Shown here in pieces: positions 34,703 through 43,172 of a DNA stretch of 64,000 bases. Under the pieces are notes generated by a model that did no database searches, had not been told where the DNA came from, and saw nothing but the letters and a program-made list of their open reading frames with translations. The DNA is from Pseudomonas viridiflava (lineage in GTDB: Bacteria > Pseudomonadota > Gammaproteobacteria > Pseudomonadales > Pseudomonadaceae), in contig NZ_UUPU01000085.1 in assembly GCF_900591205.1 (NCBI RefSeq), positions 310,001 to 374,000 on the forward strand, in the 5' to 3' direction. A program made the translations under genes and the position numbers. The stretch's first letter is position 1. Each line of letters opens with the position of its first letter.

Positions 34703-35380
34703 TTAAAGGCTGTAGTAGTAACCACGGCTGCGCAACGCGACGATTCGTGGCCGGCCATCCGGGTGCGGGCCGATCTTCTTGCGCAGGTTGCTGACGTGCA
34801 TGTCCAGGCTGCGGTCGTAAAGGGTCAGCTTGCGGCCCAGGGCGATCTGCGCCAGTTCCTGTTTGTCCAGCGGCTCGCCGGGCTGGCGCAGCAAGGCTTC
34901 CAGCAGGCGGCTTTCGGATACGGTCAGGGCGAATTCCTGTTCATTGATGCTGACCACGCCGCGCACCGGGCTGAAGCACAGGTCGCCCAGTTCCAGTTGG
35001 GTGGACACCGCGGCCGGGTGGCTGCGCCGTAATACGGCCCGCAGGCGGGCGGTCAATTCGCGTGGGTCGCAGGGTTTGGCCAGGTAGTCATCGGCGCCCA
35101 GTTCCAGACCGAGAATGCGGTCCAGCGGTTCGCCACGGGCCGAGAGCATCAGCACGGGCAGGTCCGGGTGGTCGCTGCGCAATTGCTTGAGCAGTTCAAG
35201 ACCACTGCCGTCGGGCAGCATCACGTCGAGCACAACGGCCGCCGGGGCGCTGTCAGCCAGGGCTTTGCGGGCACTCAAGCCATCATGGCAGGCGCGCACC
35301 TGGAACCCTTCCTGGCTCAACCAACTGGTCAGCAGCTCACAGAGCTCCTGGTCATCATCTATCAGTAACAGCTCGCTCAT
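34703..35380 (-). CDS. Cpx-like OmpR-family response regulator
   Basis: A 225-aa regulator at the PA3204 (CpxR) position. Receiver domain: acidic pocket LLIDDDQE, phospho-Asp in VVLDVMLPDG, Lys in YLAKPCD. The C-terminal winged helix ends VSNLRKKIGPHPDGRPRIVALRSRGYYY. In P. aeruginosa CpxR activates envelope-stress and efflux genes; the same is inferred here. The gene is read away from 35388 onwards, after a coiled-coil gene, by 7 bp. Confidence 0.9.
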   Translation of the reverse strand: MSELLLIDDDQELCELLTSWLSQEGFQVRACHDGLSARKALADSAPAAVVLDVMLPDGSGLELLKQLRSDHPDLPVLMLSARGEPLDRILGLELGADDYLAKPCDPRELTARLRAVLRRSHPAAVSTQLELGDLCFSPVRGVVSINEQEFALTVSESRLLEALLRQPGEPLDKQELAQIALGRKLTLYDRSLDMHVSNLRKKIGPHPDGRPRIVALRSRGYYYSL

Positions 35381-35387
35381 GACTCAC

Positions 35388-35795
35388 TCAATTTAGCCAT
35401 TGTCGACGGCGACGGTGCCCACCGCTGGCGAAGATCCCGCACAGCAGGGCGATCAACGCGACGGCCCCGCCGGTGACAAACCACTGCTGTTGCTCGGTCA
35501 GCCATCGGGTCAAGGCGCCGCCCTGTGTATCTTTGAGTTGCTGGGCCAGGCGTTGGTTCTCTTGGCGAAGGCGATTCAACTGGGCGCTTTCGCGGGTAGC
35601 ATCCGCGCTTTGCAGTTGCTTGCTCAGTTCTTCACGCAGCCGCTCGCTTTCTTTCAAGCGTTGCTGCAATTCGGTGATCTGGGCGCCGGCACTCAAGGAC
35701 AGGGGCGTGGAACTGCCGGTGTTCGAGGTTTCTTCAGCGTGGGCCGTAGCCCCGATCATTAACACTGCCAACAGACACAACTGACGTAAGCGCAT
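35388..35795 (-). CDS. Coiled-coil protein with signal peptide and C-terminal membrane helix
   Basis: A 135-aa protein. Signal sequence MRLRQLCLLAVLMIGATAHA; a coiled coil of about 55 residues (ITELQQRLKESERLREELSK onwards); a hydrophobic helix near the C-terminus (WFVTGGAVALIALLCGIFA); and a basic tail (HRRRRQWLN). The layout resembles the C-terminal half of YgiM/TIGR04211 proteins, but no SH3 domain is present. It ends 7 bp before the response regulator start and is probably co-transcribed, so an envelope role is likely. No precise function. Confidence 0.75.
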   Translation of the reverse strand: MRLRQLCLLAVLMIGATAHAEETSNTGSSTPLSLSAGAQITELQQRLKESERLREELSKQLQSADATRESAQLNRLRQENQRLAQQLKDTQGGALTRWLTEQQQWFVTGGAVALIALLCGIFASGGHRRRRQWLN

Positions 35796-35902
35796 CGGAA
35801 CTCCTGATTCCACACGAATATTCAGAACGTTGTCGGCAGGTTACCGAGAATAATGAGCAATTAGGAGCGCGCCGTACCGATTAGGTTCGGCGCGAGCCTG
35901 GA

Positions 35903-36202
35903 TCAGGGCAGGACTTGCTTGAACGGCTTGATTACGACGTCAGCGTAAACGCCGGCCGCAACATAAGGATCATCCTTGGCCCAGGCTTGGGCGTCGGCCA
36001 GGGAGGCGAACTCGGCGACGATCAGGCTGCCGGTGAAACCGGCATCGCCCGGGTCATTGCTGTCCACTGCGGGGTGCGGCCCGGCCAGCACGATGCGGCC
36101 TTCGGCCTGCAGCTGCTTGAGGCGCTCGACATGGGCCGGGCGTACGCTCAGGCGTTTTTCCAGCGAGTTGGCGACGTCGGTAGCAATGATGGCGTAGAGC
36201 AT
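35903..36202 (-). CDS. yciI: YciI family protein
   Basis: A 99-aa YCII/ferredoxin-like alpha-beta protein. Start MLYAIIATDVANSLEKRL; the conserved His and Asp of the family lie in RPAHVERLKQL and KDDPYVAAGVY. Biochemical role unknown for most members. One base separates its start from the stop of yciB, and the two are commonly adjacent in gammaproteobacteria. Confidence 0.9.
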   Translation of the reverse strand: MLYAIIATDVANSLEKRLSVRPAHVERLKQLQAEGRIVLAGPHPAVDSNDPGDAGFTGSLIVAEFASLADAQAWAKDDPYVAAGVYADVVIKPFKQVLP

Positions 36203-36203
36203 G

Positions 36204-36800
36204 TCAGTCCTCGGTTTTCGGCGTTGTGGGGTCGGTGTCATGCAGGTGGCGCGACAGGTAGATACCCTGGCCGACCAGGAACAGTACGGTCATGCCCAGG
36301 CTGCCGAAGACCTTGAAGTCGACCCAGTAGTCCTGGAAGGTAAACGCCACGAACAGGTTGGCGGCGCCGCAGAACAGGAAAAACACGATCCAGGCCACGT
36401 TCAAACGCGTCCAGACCGGCTCCGGCAGGGTCAGTGCATGGCCCATGATCCGCTTGATCAGCAGGCGATCACCGATAAAGTGGCTGCCGATAAACGCGAG
36501 GGCGAACAGCCAGTTCACCACCGGGGCTTTCCATTTAAGGAAGGTTTCGCTGTGAAAAGCCAGGGTCATGCCGCCGAACACCAGGCACGCCACCAGGGTC
36601 AGCCATTGGCTTTTTTCCAGTTTGCGTTGGGAAATGAAGATTGCGCCGTAGACCACGACGGAGCTGATGATCAGCACCGCGGTGGCGCTGTAGATGCCCC
36701 CGATTGTCAGCTCATGGCCTGCGATATCAATGACCCGAGGGTCGAGTTTGTAAACGATGAAAAACAGCAACAGCGGGATGAAGTCGATGAATTGTTTCAC
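36204..36800 (-). CDS. yciB: Intracellular septation protein A (YciB)
   Basis: Inner-membrane protein of 198 aa with five or six helices, linked to cell-envelope and division functions. The family N-terminus MKQFIDFIPLLLFFIVYKL is obtained by starting at the GTG at 36800, although the frame is open 13 codons further. The 87-bp gap to the divergent PHP gene holds both promoters. Confidence 0.92.
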   Translation of the reverse strand: MKQFIDFIPLLLFFIVYKLDPRVIDIAGHELTIGGIYSATAVLIISSVVVYGAIFISQRKLEKSQWLTLVACLVFGGMTLAFHSETFLKWKAPVVNWLFALAFIGSHFIGDRLLIKRIMGHALTLPEPVWTRLNVAWIVFFLFCGAANLFVAFTFQDYWVDFKVFGSLGMTVLFLVGQGIYLSRHLHDTDPTTPKTED

Positions 36801-36887
36801 AGTAAGAGCCAGAAGCTGGATGTGGCGGCATAATAACAAACATCCTTGGTAGCGAAAGCGCCAGCTGACTTGAGGTTACACATCCCC

Positions 36888-37751
36888 GTGAATGTTGATT
36901 TGCACTGCCACAGCACGGCCTCCGACGGCGCCCTGGCGCCCGCTGTACTGGTTGCGCGTGCGTTTGAAAAAGGCGTGCGAGTGCTGGCATTGACCGACCA
37001 CGACACCCTGGAGGGCCTCGACGAGGCACGCGCAGCCGCGCACTCCCTGGGCATGCAGTTGGTCAACGGGGTGGAGTTGTCCTGCACCTGGGGCGGCGCC
37101 ACGATTCATGTGCTCGGCTACGGTTTTGATCAAAACGCCCCGGCGTTGGTACAGGCCATTGCGCAATTGCACGATGGCCGCTGGCTGCGGTCCGAAGAAA
37201 TAAGCCGCAAACTCAGCCTCAAAGGCATGCCCAACGCGCTGGACGGCGCTCGCGCCATCCAGCAGGCGCTGGGCGACAGCGGTAACGCACCGGCCCGCCC
37301 GCACTTCGCTGACTGGATGGTGCGTGAAGGTTTTGTAAAGGACCGCGCCGAAGCTTTTCGCAAATGGCTGGGCGCCGGCAAGTTGGGTGACGTCAAGCAA
37401 CACTGGCCGACGCTCGAAGATACTGTCGGCACATTGCGAGCCTCCGGCGCCTGGGTCAGCCTGGCGCATCCCTGGCATTACGATTTCACCCGCAGCAAGC
37501 GCCGCAAGCTGATTGGCGACTATATTGGAGCGGGCGGCCACGCAATCGAAGTGGTCAATGGGCATCAACCCGCCGAGCAGGTGGGCAGCCTGGCGATTCT
37601 TGCCCGCGAATTTGGTCTGCTGGTCAGTGCCGGCAGTGATTTTCATGGCCCAGGCGGCTGGTCCGAGATCGGCGAGTATCGCCCCGTCCCGGAAGACTTG
37701 CCGCTCTTGTGGGGGCGATTCAAGCATGACCCCATTATTGCCACCGTCTGA
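36888..37751 (+). CDS. PHP-domain phosphatase / RNase AM-like (YciV)
   Basis: A 287-aa PHP metalloenzyme. Metal-binding motifs: DLHCHSTASDG, LTDHDTLEG, HPWHYDF and SAGSDFHGPG. The E. coli homologue YciV (RNase AM/TrpH) is a 3',5'-nucleoside bisphosphate phosphatase and 5'-3' exonuclease that matures rRNA 5' ends. The GTG at 36888 gives the usual VNVDLHCHS start; 14 more codons are open upstream. The next gene starts 13 bp on. Confidence 0.88.
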   Translation: MNVDLHCHSTASDGALAPAVLVARAFEKGVRVLALTDHDTLEGLDEARAAAHSLGMQLVNGVELSCTWGGATIHVLGYGFDQNAPALVQAIAQLHDGRWLRSEEISRKLSLKGMPNALDGARAIQQALGDSGNAPARPHFADWMVREGFVKDRAEAFRKWLGAGKLGDVKQHWPTLEDTVGTLRASGAWVSLAHPWHYDFTRSKRRKLIGDYIGAGGHAIEVVNGHQPAEQVGSLAILAREFGLLVSAGSDFHGPGGWSEIGEYRPVPEDLPLLWGRFKHDPIIATV

Positions 37752-37764
37752 ACAGGTAGAACAC

Positions 37765-38394
37765 GTGAGTCAATTCTTCCAGATTCATCCGGAAAACCCC
37801 CAGGCGCGCCTGATTAAACAGGCCGTGGAGATTATTCGCGCCGGTGGCGTGGTGATCTACCCAACCGATTCGTCCTACGCCATTGGCTGCCAGATCGGCG
37901 ACAAGGGCGCGGTCGAGCGTGTAAGACGTCTGCGCCAACTGGATGACAAGCACAACTTCGCGCTGATCTGCAGCGACTTGTCCCAACTTGGGCTGTTTGC
38001 CAAGGTCGACACCGGCACTTTCCGCCTGCTCAAGGCCCACACGCCCGGGCCCTATACCTTTATTCTCAACGCCACCCGCGAAGTGCCGCGCCTGCTGTTG
38101 CACCCCAAGAAACGCACCATCGGCCTGCGCGTGCCGGAGCACCCCATCGCCCTGGCGCTGTTGGCCGAACTGGGTGAACCGCTGATGAGCGTGTCGCTGA
38201 TCATGCCCGGCGACACCGAGCCGCTGGAGGACCCGTACGAAATGCGTCAACTGCTGGAAAAGCAGGTCGACCTGATTATCGACGGCGGTTTCGGCGGCGG
38301 CAAAGCTTCCACCGTGATCAACCTGGCCGACGGCGAGCCCGAAGTGATCCGCGTGGGTTGCGGCGACCCGGCTCCGTTCATGGTTGAGGCTTAA
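37765..38394 (+). CDS. YciO family Sua5/YrdC-like protein
   Basis: A 209-aa YrdC-fold protein. It starts VSQFFQIHPENPQARLIKQA (GTG) and carries GGVVIYPTDSSYAIGC plus KRTIGLRVPEHP, motifs of the threonylcarbamoyl-AMP synthase fold. YciO members are related to but distinct from the essential TsaC/Sua5, and have weak or different activity. The frame continues 84 codons upstream into the PHP gene as a shadow. Overlaps scpA by one base. Confidence 0.88.
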   Translation: MSQFFQIHPENPQARLIKQAVEIIRAGGVVIYPTDSSYAIGCQIGDKGAVERVRRLRQLDDKHNFALICSDLSQLGLFAKVDTGTFRLLKAHTPGPYTFILNATREVPRLLLHPKKRTIGLRVPEHPIALALLAELGEPLMSVSLIMPGDTEPLEDPYEMRQLLEKQVDLIIDGGFGGGKASTVINLADGEPEVIRVGCGDPAPFMVEA

Positions 38395-39212
38395 TGTCGG
38401 CCGTGGAGACCGTCGACAGCCAGGCGGGCGCCCAGCAGGAATTGCCGTTTGCCATGGTGTATGGCCAGGCGGTCATGGAAATGCCGCTGGACCTGTACAT
38501 CCCGCCGGATGCCCTGGAGGTGTTCCTTGAAGCCTTCGAAGGCCCGCTGGATTTGCTGCTGTACCTGATCCGCAAGCAGAACATCAATATTCTCGATATC
38601 CCGGTGGCGGAAATCACCCGTCAGTACATGGGGTATGTCGAGCTGATGCAGTCGGTGCGCCTTGAGCTTGCCGCCGAGTACCTGGTGATGGCCGCCATGC
38701 TCGCCGAGATCAAGTCGCGCATGCTGCTGCCGCGCTCGGAAACAGTCGAAGCCGAAGAGGACGATCCGCGCGCTGAACTGATCCGCCGTTTGCAGGAATA
38801 CGAGCGCTTCAAGGCCGCCGCCGAAGGCATCGACGGCTTGAGCCGCGTGGGCCGTGATGTGGTGGTGCCCAAGCTCGACGCCCCGGAAGCCCGGGCGCGT
38901 AAACTGTTGCCGGATGTGAGTCTGGAAGAATTGCTGATGTCCATGGCCGAGGTGTTGCGCCGTGGCGATATGTTTGAACATCACCAGGTCAGCCGCGAGG
39001 CCCTGTCGACCCGCGAGCGCATGAGCGATGTGCTGGACCGCCTCAAGGGCGGCGGGTTTGTGCCGTTTGTCGAGCTGTTTACCAAAGAAGAAGGGCGCCT
39101 GGGGGTGGTGGTGACCTTTATGGCGGTCCTCGAACTGGTCAAGGAGTCCTTGGTCGAGCTGGTCCAGAATGAGCCTTTTGCGGCTATCCACGTGCGGGCG
39201 CGAGCCGAATAA
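38394..39212 (+). CDS. scpA: Segregation and condensation protein A
   Basis: Kleisin subunit of the SMC-ScpAB condensin, 272 aa. The N-terminal kleisin motif EAFEGPLDLLLYLIRKQNINI and the C-terminal winged helix contact Smc heads. About 40 extra residues precede the family core (from MSAVETVDSQAG). In Pseudomonas this complex works beside MksB. Twelve bases separate it from scpB. Confidence 0.94.
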   Translation: MSAVETVDSQAGAQQELPFAMVYGQAVMEMPLDLYIPPDALEVFLEAFEGPLDLLLYLIRKQNINILDIPVAEITRQYMGYVELMQSVRLELAAEYLVMAAMLAEIKSRMLLPRSETVEAEEDDPRAELIRRLQEYERFKAAAEGIDGLSRVGRDVVVPKLDAPEARARKLLPDVSLEELLMSMAEVLRRGDMFEHHQVSREALSTRERMSDVLDRLKGGGFVPFVELFTKEEGRLGVVVTFMAVLELVKESLVELVQNEPFAAIHVRARAE

Positions 39213-39224
39213 AGAGCTGAATCA

Positions 39225-40157
39225 ATGAATTTGACTGAACCCCGCGAACTGGCTCCGTTGCTGGAGGCGTTTCTCCTGGCCTCGGGCAAACCGCAATCCC
39301 TGGAGCGCCTGTTCGAACTGTTTGAAGAGGCCGAACGCCCGGAACCGCCGGTGTTCAAGAAGGCGCTGGAGATTTTGCGCAAGTCGTGCGACGGCCGCGC
39401 CTTTGAACTGCGCGAGGTGGCGTCGGGTTATCGCCTGCAGATCCGTGAGAAATTTTCCCCTTGGGTCGGCCGTTTGTGGGAAGAGCGCCCGCAGCGTTAT
39501 TCACGGGCGATGCTGGAAACCATGGCGCTGATCGCCTATCGCCAGCCGATTACTCGGGGCGAAATCGAAGACGTGCGGGGTGTGGCGGTTAACAGCCATA
39601 TCGTCAAGACGTTGCTGGAGCGCGAGTGGATTCGCATCGTCGGCTACCGCGACGTGCCCGGCAAGCCGGCGATGTTCGCCACCACCAAGGTGTTTCTCGA
39701 CCACTTCAACCTGAAGAACCTCGATGACCTGCCGCCGCTCGCCGAACTGCGCGAGATGGAAGCCGAGCCAGTGCTCGACTTTGACGACGCGCCGGTGCCG
39801 GCGAGCCTGCAGGAACTGGCCGACGCCACGGCCGAGCCGGAAGAGCCGAAGGACGAAACCAGTTTCCACACCTTGTTGCTGGAACTGGACGATATGGAAC
39901 AGGGCATCAAGACCGACTTCGACGACTTGCTGCGTGATGGTGCGGCTGAGCCTGCGGTGGAGGTGAACGTTGAAGTTGAGCCTGAAGTCGAAGCAGAAGC
40001 CGAGCCTGAGGAAGACATCCTCGGCGTGGCCCAAGCCCGTGAAAAGCTCCTGGCTGCCGTCGCTGCCCTCGAACAGCCGCCGCTGAGCGACGAAGAAGAC
40101 GAAGCGCGCGCGTTGGCCGAAGCCATCGAAAACGAACGCCGCCAGTTCGAAGACTGA
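39225..40157 (+). CDS. scpB: Segregation and condensation protein B
   Basis: ScpB dimerises and binds the ScpA linker. 310 aa: the first 170 residues hold the two winged-helix domains (SRAMLETMALIAYRQPITRGEIEDVRG). The remaining 120 are a strongly acidic Glu/Asp/Val/Ala tail that ordinary ScpB lacks but Pseudomonas proteins carry. The tail is low complexity and varies in codon phase without frameshift. Confidence 0.93.
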   Translation: MNLTEPRELAPLLEAFLLASGKPQSLERLFELFEEAERPEPPVFKKALEILRKSCDGRAFELREVASGYRLQIREKFSPWVGRLWEERPQRYSRAMLETMALIAYRQPITRGEIEDVRGVAVNSHIVKTLLEREWIRIVGYRDVPGKPAMFATTKVFLDHFNLKNLDDLPPLAELREMEAEPVLDFDDAPVPASLQELADATAEPEEPKDETSFHTLLLELDDMEQGIKTDFDDLLRDGAAEPAVEVNVEVEPEVEAEAEPEEDILGVAQAREKLLAAVAALEQPPLSDEEDEARALAEAIENERRQFED

Positions 40158-40168
40158 CGCGGTCAAAT

Positions 40169-40198
40169 GTGGGAGTGAGCAAGCCCCCTCCCACCATT
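40169..40198. repeat. Truncated REP
   Basis: TGTGGGAGTGAGCAAGCCCC followed by CTCCCAC: a collapsed pair where the two copies have lost their centre, between scpB and the DUF1289 gene. Confidence 0.7.
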
Positions 40199-40238
40199 GA
40201 TCTCCTGCATTTTTGATCTTCATTGTCTGGGAGAATGT

Positions 40239-40430
40239 ATGAGTTCTACCAAAGACCCCTGCATCAGCATCTGTAAGTTCACCGACGACATTTGCGTCGG
40301 CTGTGGCCGCAGCAAGCGCGAAATCCGCGCCTGGAAGAAGCTCGACAAAACCGACAAGCGCACGGTGCTGGCCGAAGCCGAGCTGCGCCTGCTGGCCTTG
40401 GGCGCCACCGGTCGGCGGAAAAGCAAATGA
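40239..40430 (+). CDS. DUF1289 family small Cys-rich protein
   Basis: A 63-aa protein starting MSSTKDPCISICKFTDD, preceded by GGGAGAA. The four cysteines (CISIC and ICVGCGRSKREI) fit the DUF1289 zinc- or cluster-binding pattern. Function unknown. The gene lies between scpB and rluB. Confidence 0.85.
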   Translation: MSSTKDPCISICKFTDDICVGCGRSKREIRAWKKLDKTDKRTVLAEAELRLLALGATGRRKSK

Positions 40431-40574
40431 TTGCGCCCTGATCGACTAGTCTCTGATGCGCAATGCGCGCCATGCGCGTATGATTCGCGACCCTTTGGCG
40501 ACCTATTCGCCCAAAGCCCAGCTTTCAACACTCTTCAGGCCACGCCTGAATCGACCCACCGGGAGGTGCTTAAG

Positions 40575-41816
40575 ATGAACGACCAAGACCAGAACGACAG
40601 CCAGGAAATCGGCCCAGCAGGCGAAAAACTGCAAAAGGTGCTGGCGCGTATCGGCGTGGGCTCGCGCCGCGACGTCGAAGCCTGGATCACCCAGAAGCGC
40701 ATCAAGGTTAACGGCGTTGAAGCCACCCTTGGCCAGCGCGTCGACCTGCATGACGCAATCACCATTGATGGCAAGGTCATCAAGCGTGAAGAGGCCGCCG
40801 AGTCGGTGCGCCGCGTGATCATGTACAACAAGCCCGATGGCGAGATCTGCACCCGTGACGACCCGGAAGGCCGTCCGACCGTGTTCGACAAGATGCCCAA
40901 GCCCAAAGAAGGCCGCTGGATCAACATCGGCCGCCTGGACATCAACACCACCGGCTTGCTGATGTTCACCACCGACGGTGAACTGGCCAACCGCCTGATG
41001 CACCCCTCCTACGAGATGGACCGTGAATACGCCGTGCGCGTACGCGGTGAAGTCGATGACGAGATGATCGAACGCCTCAAGGCGGGCGTGGTGCTGGAAG
41101 ACGGCCCGGCCAAGTTCACCGACATCAAGCAGGCGCCAGGCGGCGAAGGTTTCAACCATTGGTATCATTGCGTGGTGATGGAAGGCCGTAACCGCGAAGT
41201 ACGTCGCCTGTGGGAGTCCCAGGGCCTGGTGGTCAGCCGCCTGAAGCGCGTGCGTTTTGGTCCGGTGTTCTTGAACTCCGACCTGCCGATGGGCCGCTGG
41301 CGCGAAATGAGCCAGTACGAAGTCGACATCCTCAGCGCCGAAGTCGGCCTGACGCCGGTTGCCATGCCGCAGATGAACGCCAAGAGCAAAGACAAGCTTG
41401 AGCGTATGCAGCGTAAATCGTCGCGCCCGGTGGCCCGTACTGAACGCGTTGCGCGCACTTTGCGCCCGGCGCTGAATGCTCCGGCGACCGGTGGTCGTAT
41501 CTCGCGTGAGCCGCACATCGAAGGTGAGCGCCGGCCAACTGCTCCATCGCGTCAGGAAGGCGAGCGCGCGCCGCGCACTCCGCGTCCTGCCCGTGGTGAA
41601 GCGCCAACGGGTGGTCGCGGTAACCGTGGCGAAGGCCGCGGTGCCCCGGCATCTGACCGCCCAGCCGACAGCGCCAGTACCAAGCGTCCAGCCAAGCCGG
41701 CGGCGAACAAGCGCCCTGGCCCGAAACTGGTCGCGGACGAGCCGTCGGGCAAGCGCCGTGGCGCTCCGGCCGGTTCGGGTCAGCGTCCTGGTTTTGGTCG
41801 CAAGAAGCCGCAGTGA
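40575..41816 (+). CDS. rluB: 23S rRNA pseudouridine-2605 synthase RluB
   Basis: Pseudouridylates U2605 of 23S rRNA. 413 aa: an S4 RNA-binding domain (KLQKVLARIGVGSRRDVEAWI) and then the RsuA/RluB/E/F catalytic core with the Asp in IGRLDINTTGLLMFTTDG. After residue about 275 comes a 140-residue basic, Arg/Pro/Gly-rich tail typical of Pseudomonas RluB and probably RNA-binding. Start MNDQDQND with GGAGGTG; the frame is open 48 codons further up. Confidence 0.95.
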   Translation: MNDQDQNDSQEIGPAGEKLQKVLARIGVGSRRDVEAWITQKRIKVNGVEATLGQRVDLHDAITIDGKVIKREEAAESVRRVIMYNKPDGEICTRDDPEGRPTVFDKMPKPKEGRWINIGRLDINTTGLLMFTTDGELANRLMHPSYEMDREYAVRVRGEVDDEMIERLKAGVVLEDGPAKFTDIKQAPGGEGFNHWYHCVVMEGRNREVRRLWESQGLVVSRLKRVRFGPVFLNSDLPMGRWREMSQYEVDILSAEVGLTPVAMPQMNAKSKDKLERMQRKSSRPVARTERVARTLRPALNAPATGGRISREPHIEGERRPTAPSRQEGERAPRTPRPARGEAPTGGRGNRGEGRGAPASDRPADSASTKRPAKPAANKRPGPKLVADEPSGKRRGAPAGSGQRPGFGRKKPQ

Positions 41817-41830
41817 TTTAGCCGCTGCAC

Positions 41831-41862
41831 AAAAACGCCAACCTTAGGGTTGGCGTTTTTTT
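41831..41862 (+). terminator. Terminator after rluB
   Basis: AAAAACGCCAACC-TTAG-GGTTGGCGTTTTTTT, 14 bp after the stop; a perfect stem with a seven-T tail. Confidence 0.93.
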
Positions 41863-41888
41863 GCCCTCAATTTGGTAACCCAATCAAA

Positions 41889-41979
41889 TGTGGTAGCGGG
41901 CTTGCCTGCGATAGCGGCGTATCAGTGGGTACACAGGCCCGCTGACACACCGCCATCGCGGGCAAGCCCGGCTCCCACA
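41889..41979. repeat. REP pair (AGCGGGC subtype)
   Basis: Inverted pair (TGTGGTAGCGGGCTTGCCTG and a slightly diverged partner) between the convergent rluB and the M29-like gene. Confidence 0.85.
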
Positions 41980-42002
41980 GGGACCTCGGTGATGCAGATT
42001 TG

Positions 42003-42962
42003 CTAAAACGCAAACGTCCCATCAAACACCGGCTTGTCATCCAGCGCCAACACCCCGCTGGCAAAGATCAAGTCCAAGTGATGGCTGCCTTTTTGCCCGC
42101 CACCCAGGCCCAGGTGCAAACCGCAGTGGCGCTCTTCAAAGCCGGCGTTGCGCGCATACAAATCCTTGACCCCTTCATTGGTCCCGATCCCCAACTCTTC
42201 CACACGGCGGTTGGACGGGTTGGCGTTCAGGTACTTGTTGAAATCCTCCGCCAGCCCCGGCACCTCACTGGCCACGCTGCAAATCGTCGAGTTCTCGATC
42301 CACAGCTCCAGCGGCGACTGCAGCACACCGTATTTGCGTGCAAAGGGGATGGTGCTGAGGAAGGTGCCGACAAACCGCACCTGGCCATTAATGGCCTCGC
42401 TGTGGGTGGCGATCTCGCCGGGGGCCAGGTCGTGGTTGCCGACGCCATTGATATTGGTCCACTTCTTGATGCTGCTCATCGGCGCTTCAAGGCGTGAGCC
42501 GTGCTTGTCGGTAAAGCTCAGCACGTTGGCCTGGGACATGCGCCGGATCAGCGTGGCATTGAGGTCGGCAATGCGCTGCGGCTCGACGCTGAAGGTGTCG
42601 TAGAAATAATCGCCATAGTCTTTGAACAGCAGGGATTTTTTCCAGTGTTCGGCCATTACGCCATGCAGGGCGCGAATAAACTCCGGGCCTTCGGCGCGTG
42701 GGTTGGGCAGGGTGGAGGAATCGTAGAGAAACAGGTACAGGTCGCAGGCTTCGATGGCTTCAGCCAGGCTGTCGCTGCTGGCCAGGTCCAGGCGCTGCAC
42801 CTGGAAGTTGAAGCGGGCGGCGCTGCCGTGGCTGATCGCCTGGGCGATGGCGTCGTAGCGCTCGGTATGGCCCAGCAGCACGGTAGGGCAGCTCCGCCCC
42901 TGGAGGGCCGGGTGGTGAGCCAGGTAGTAGAGAAAGTGTTCGACGGCGCGGGCCTTGTCCAT
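42003..42962 (-). CDS. M29-aminopeptidase/NicX-like metalloenzyme
   Basis: A 319-aa soluble protein. The C-terminal half (about 200-305) resembles the metal domain of M29 (AmpS/AmpT) peptidases and of NicX dihydroxypyridine dioxygenase: WIENSTICSVAS, GIGTN, and GSHHLDLIF with the HxD metal pair near residue 295. The N-terminal half is a Rossmann-like domain (PTVLLGHTERYDAIAQAI). It is shorter than typical M29 enzymes (about 400 aa). It follows a 45-codon gene after a 9-bp stem-loop and is probably in one unit with it. The actual reaction, peptidase or iron dioxygenase, cannot be read. Confidence 0.6.
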   Translation of the reverse strand: MDKARAVEHFLYYLAHHPALQGRSCPTVLLGHTERYDAIAQAISHGSAARFNFQVQRLDLASSDSLAEAIEACDLYLFLYDSSTLPNPRAEGPEFIRALHGVMAEHWKKSLLFKDYGDYFYDTFSVEPQRIADLNATLIRRMSQANVLSFTDKHGSRLEAPMSSIKKWTNINGVGNHDLAPGEIATHSEAINGQVRFVGTFLSTIPFARKYGVLQSPLELWIENSTICSVASEVPGLAEDFNKYLNANPSNRRVEELGIGTNEGVKDLYARNAGFEERHCGLHLGLGGGQKGSHHLDLIFASGVLALDDKPVFDGTFAF

Positions 42963-42993
42963 GACGTAGTTCCTTGTGTGCCTTGGGTAAGGG

Positions 42994-43019
42994 GGCAGGT
43001 GCCGTGCACAGCACCTGCC
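42994..43019 (-). terminator. Stem-loop between the 45-codon gene and the M29-like gene
   Basis: GGCAGGTGC pairs perfectly with GCACCTGCC across 8 nt. On the minus transcript it lies 15 nt after the small gene's stop and about 30 nt before the next ATG. It lacks a U-tract, so it may attenuate or stabilise rather than stop transcription. Confidence 0.55.
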
Positions 43020-43034
43020 GGGAGCCTGCCGTTT

Positions 43035-43172
43035 TTAGAAAGGCCACATCGCGGTGCCAAAGGGCACAACGGCATCGGCTTGCATCATTTCAACGGCGGC
43101 CTCGTGGGTCGGCGCTTCAAACCAATCGTCGAGTTGCAGTTCGGTTTCCAGGTCTTTTTCCAGTGCTTGCAT
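43035..43172 (-). CDS. 45-aa peptide, possible precursor peptide
   Basis: Start ATG at 43172 preceded by AGGAGATACACC, a strong ribosome site. The product is acidic: MQALEKDLETELQLDDWFEA is its N-terminal part, and it ends AVVPFGTAMWPF. No Cys, signal peptide or membrane helix. An acidic, helical N-terminal half and a hydrophobic, aromatic and Pro-containing C-terminus next to a modifying or hydrolytic enzyme resemble a leader/core layout, but no known RiPP class is recognised. I infer the gene from ribosome site, codon pattern and arrangement. Confidence 0.6.
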   Translation of the reverse strand: MQALEKDLETELQLDDWFEAPTHEAAVEMMQADAVVPFGTAMWPF

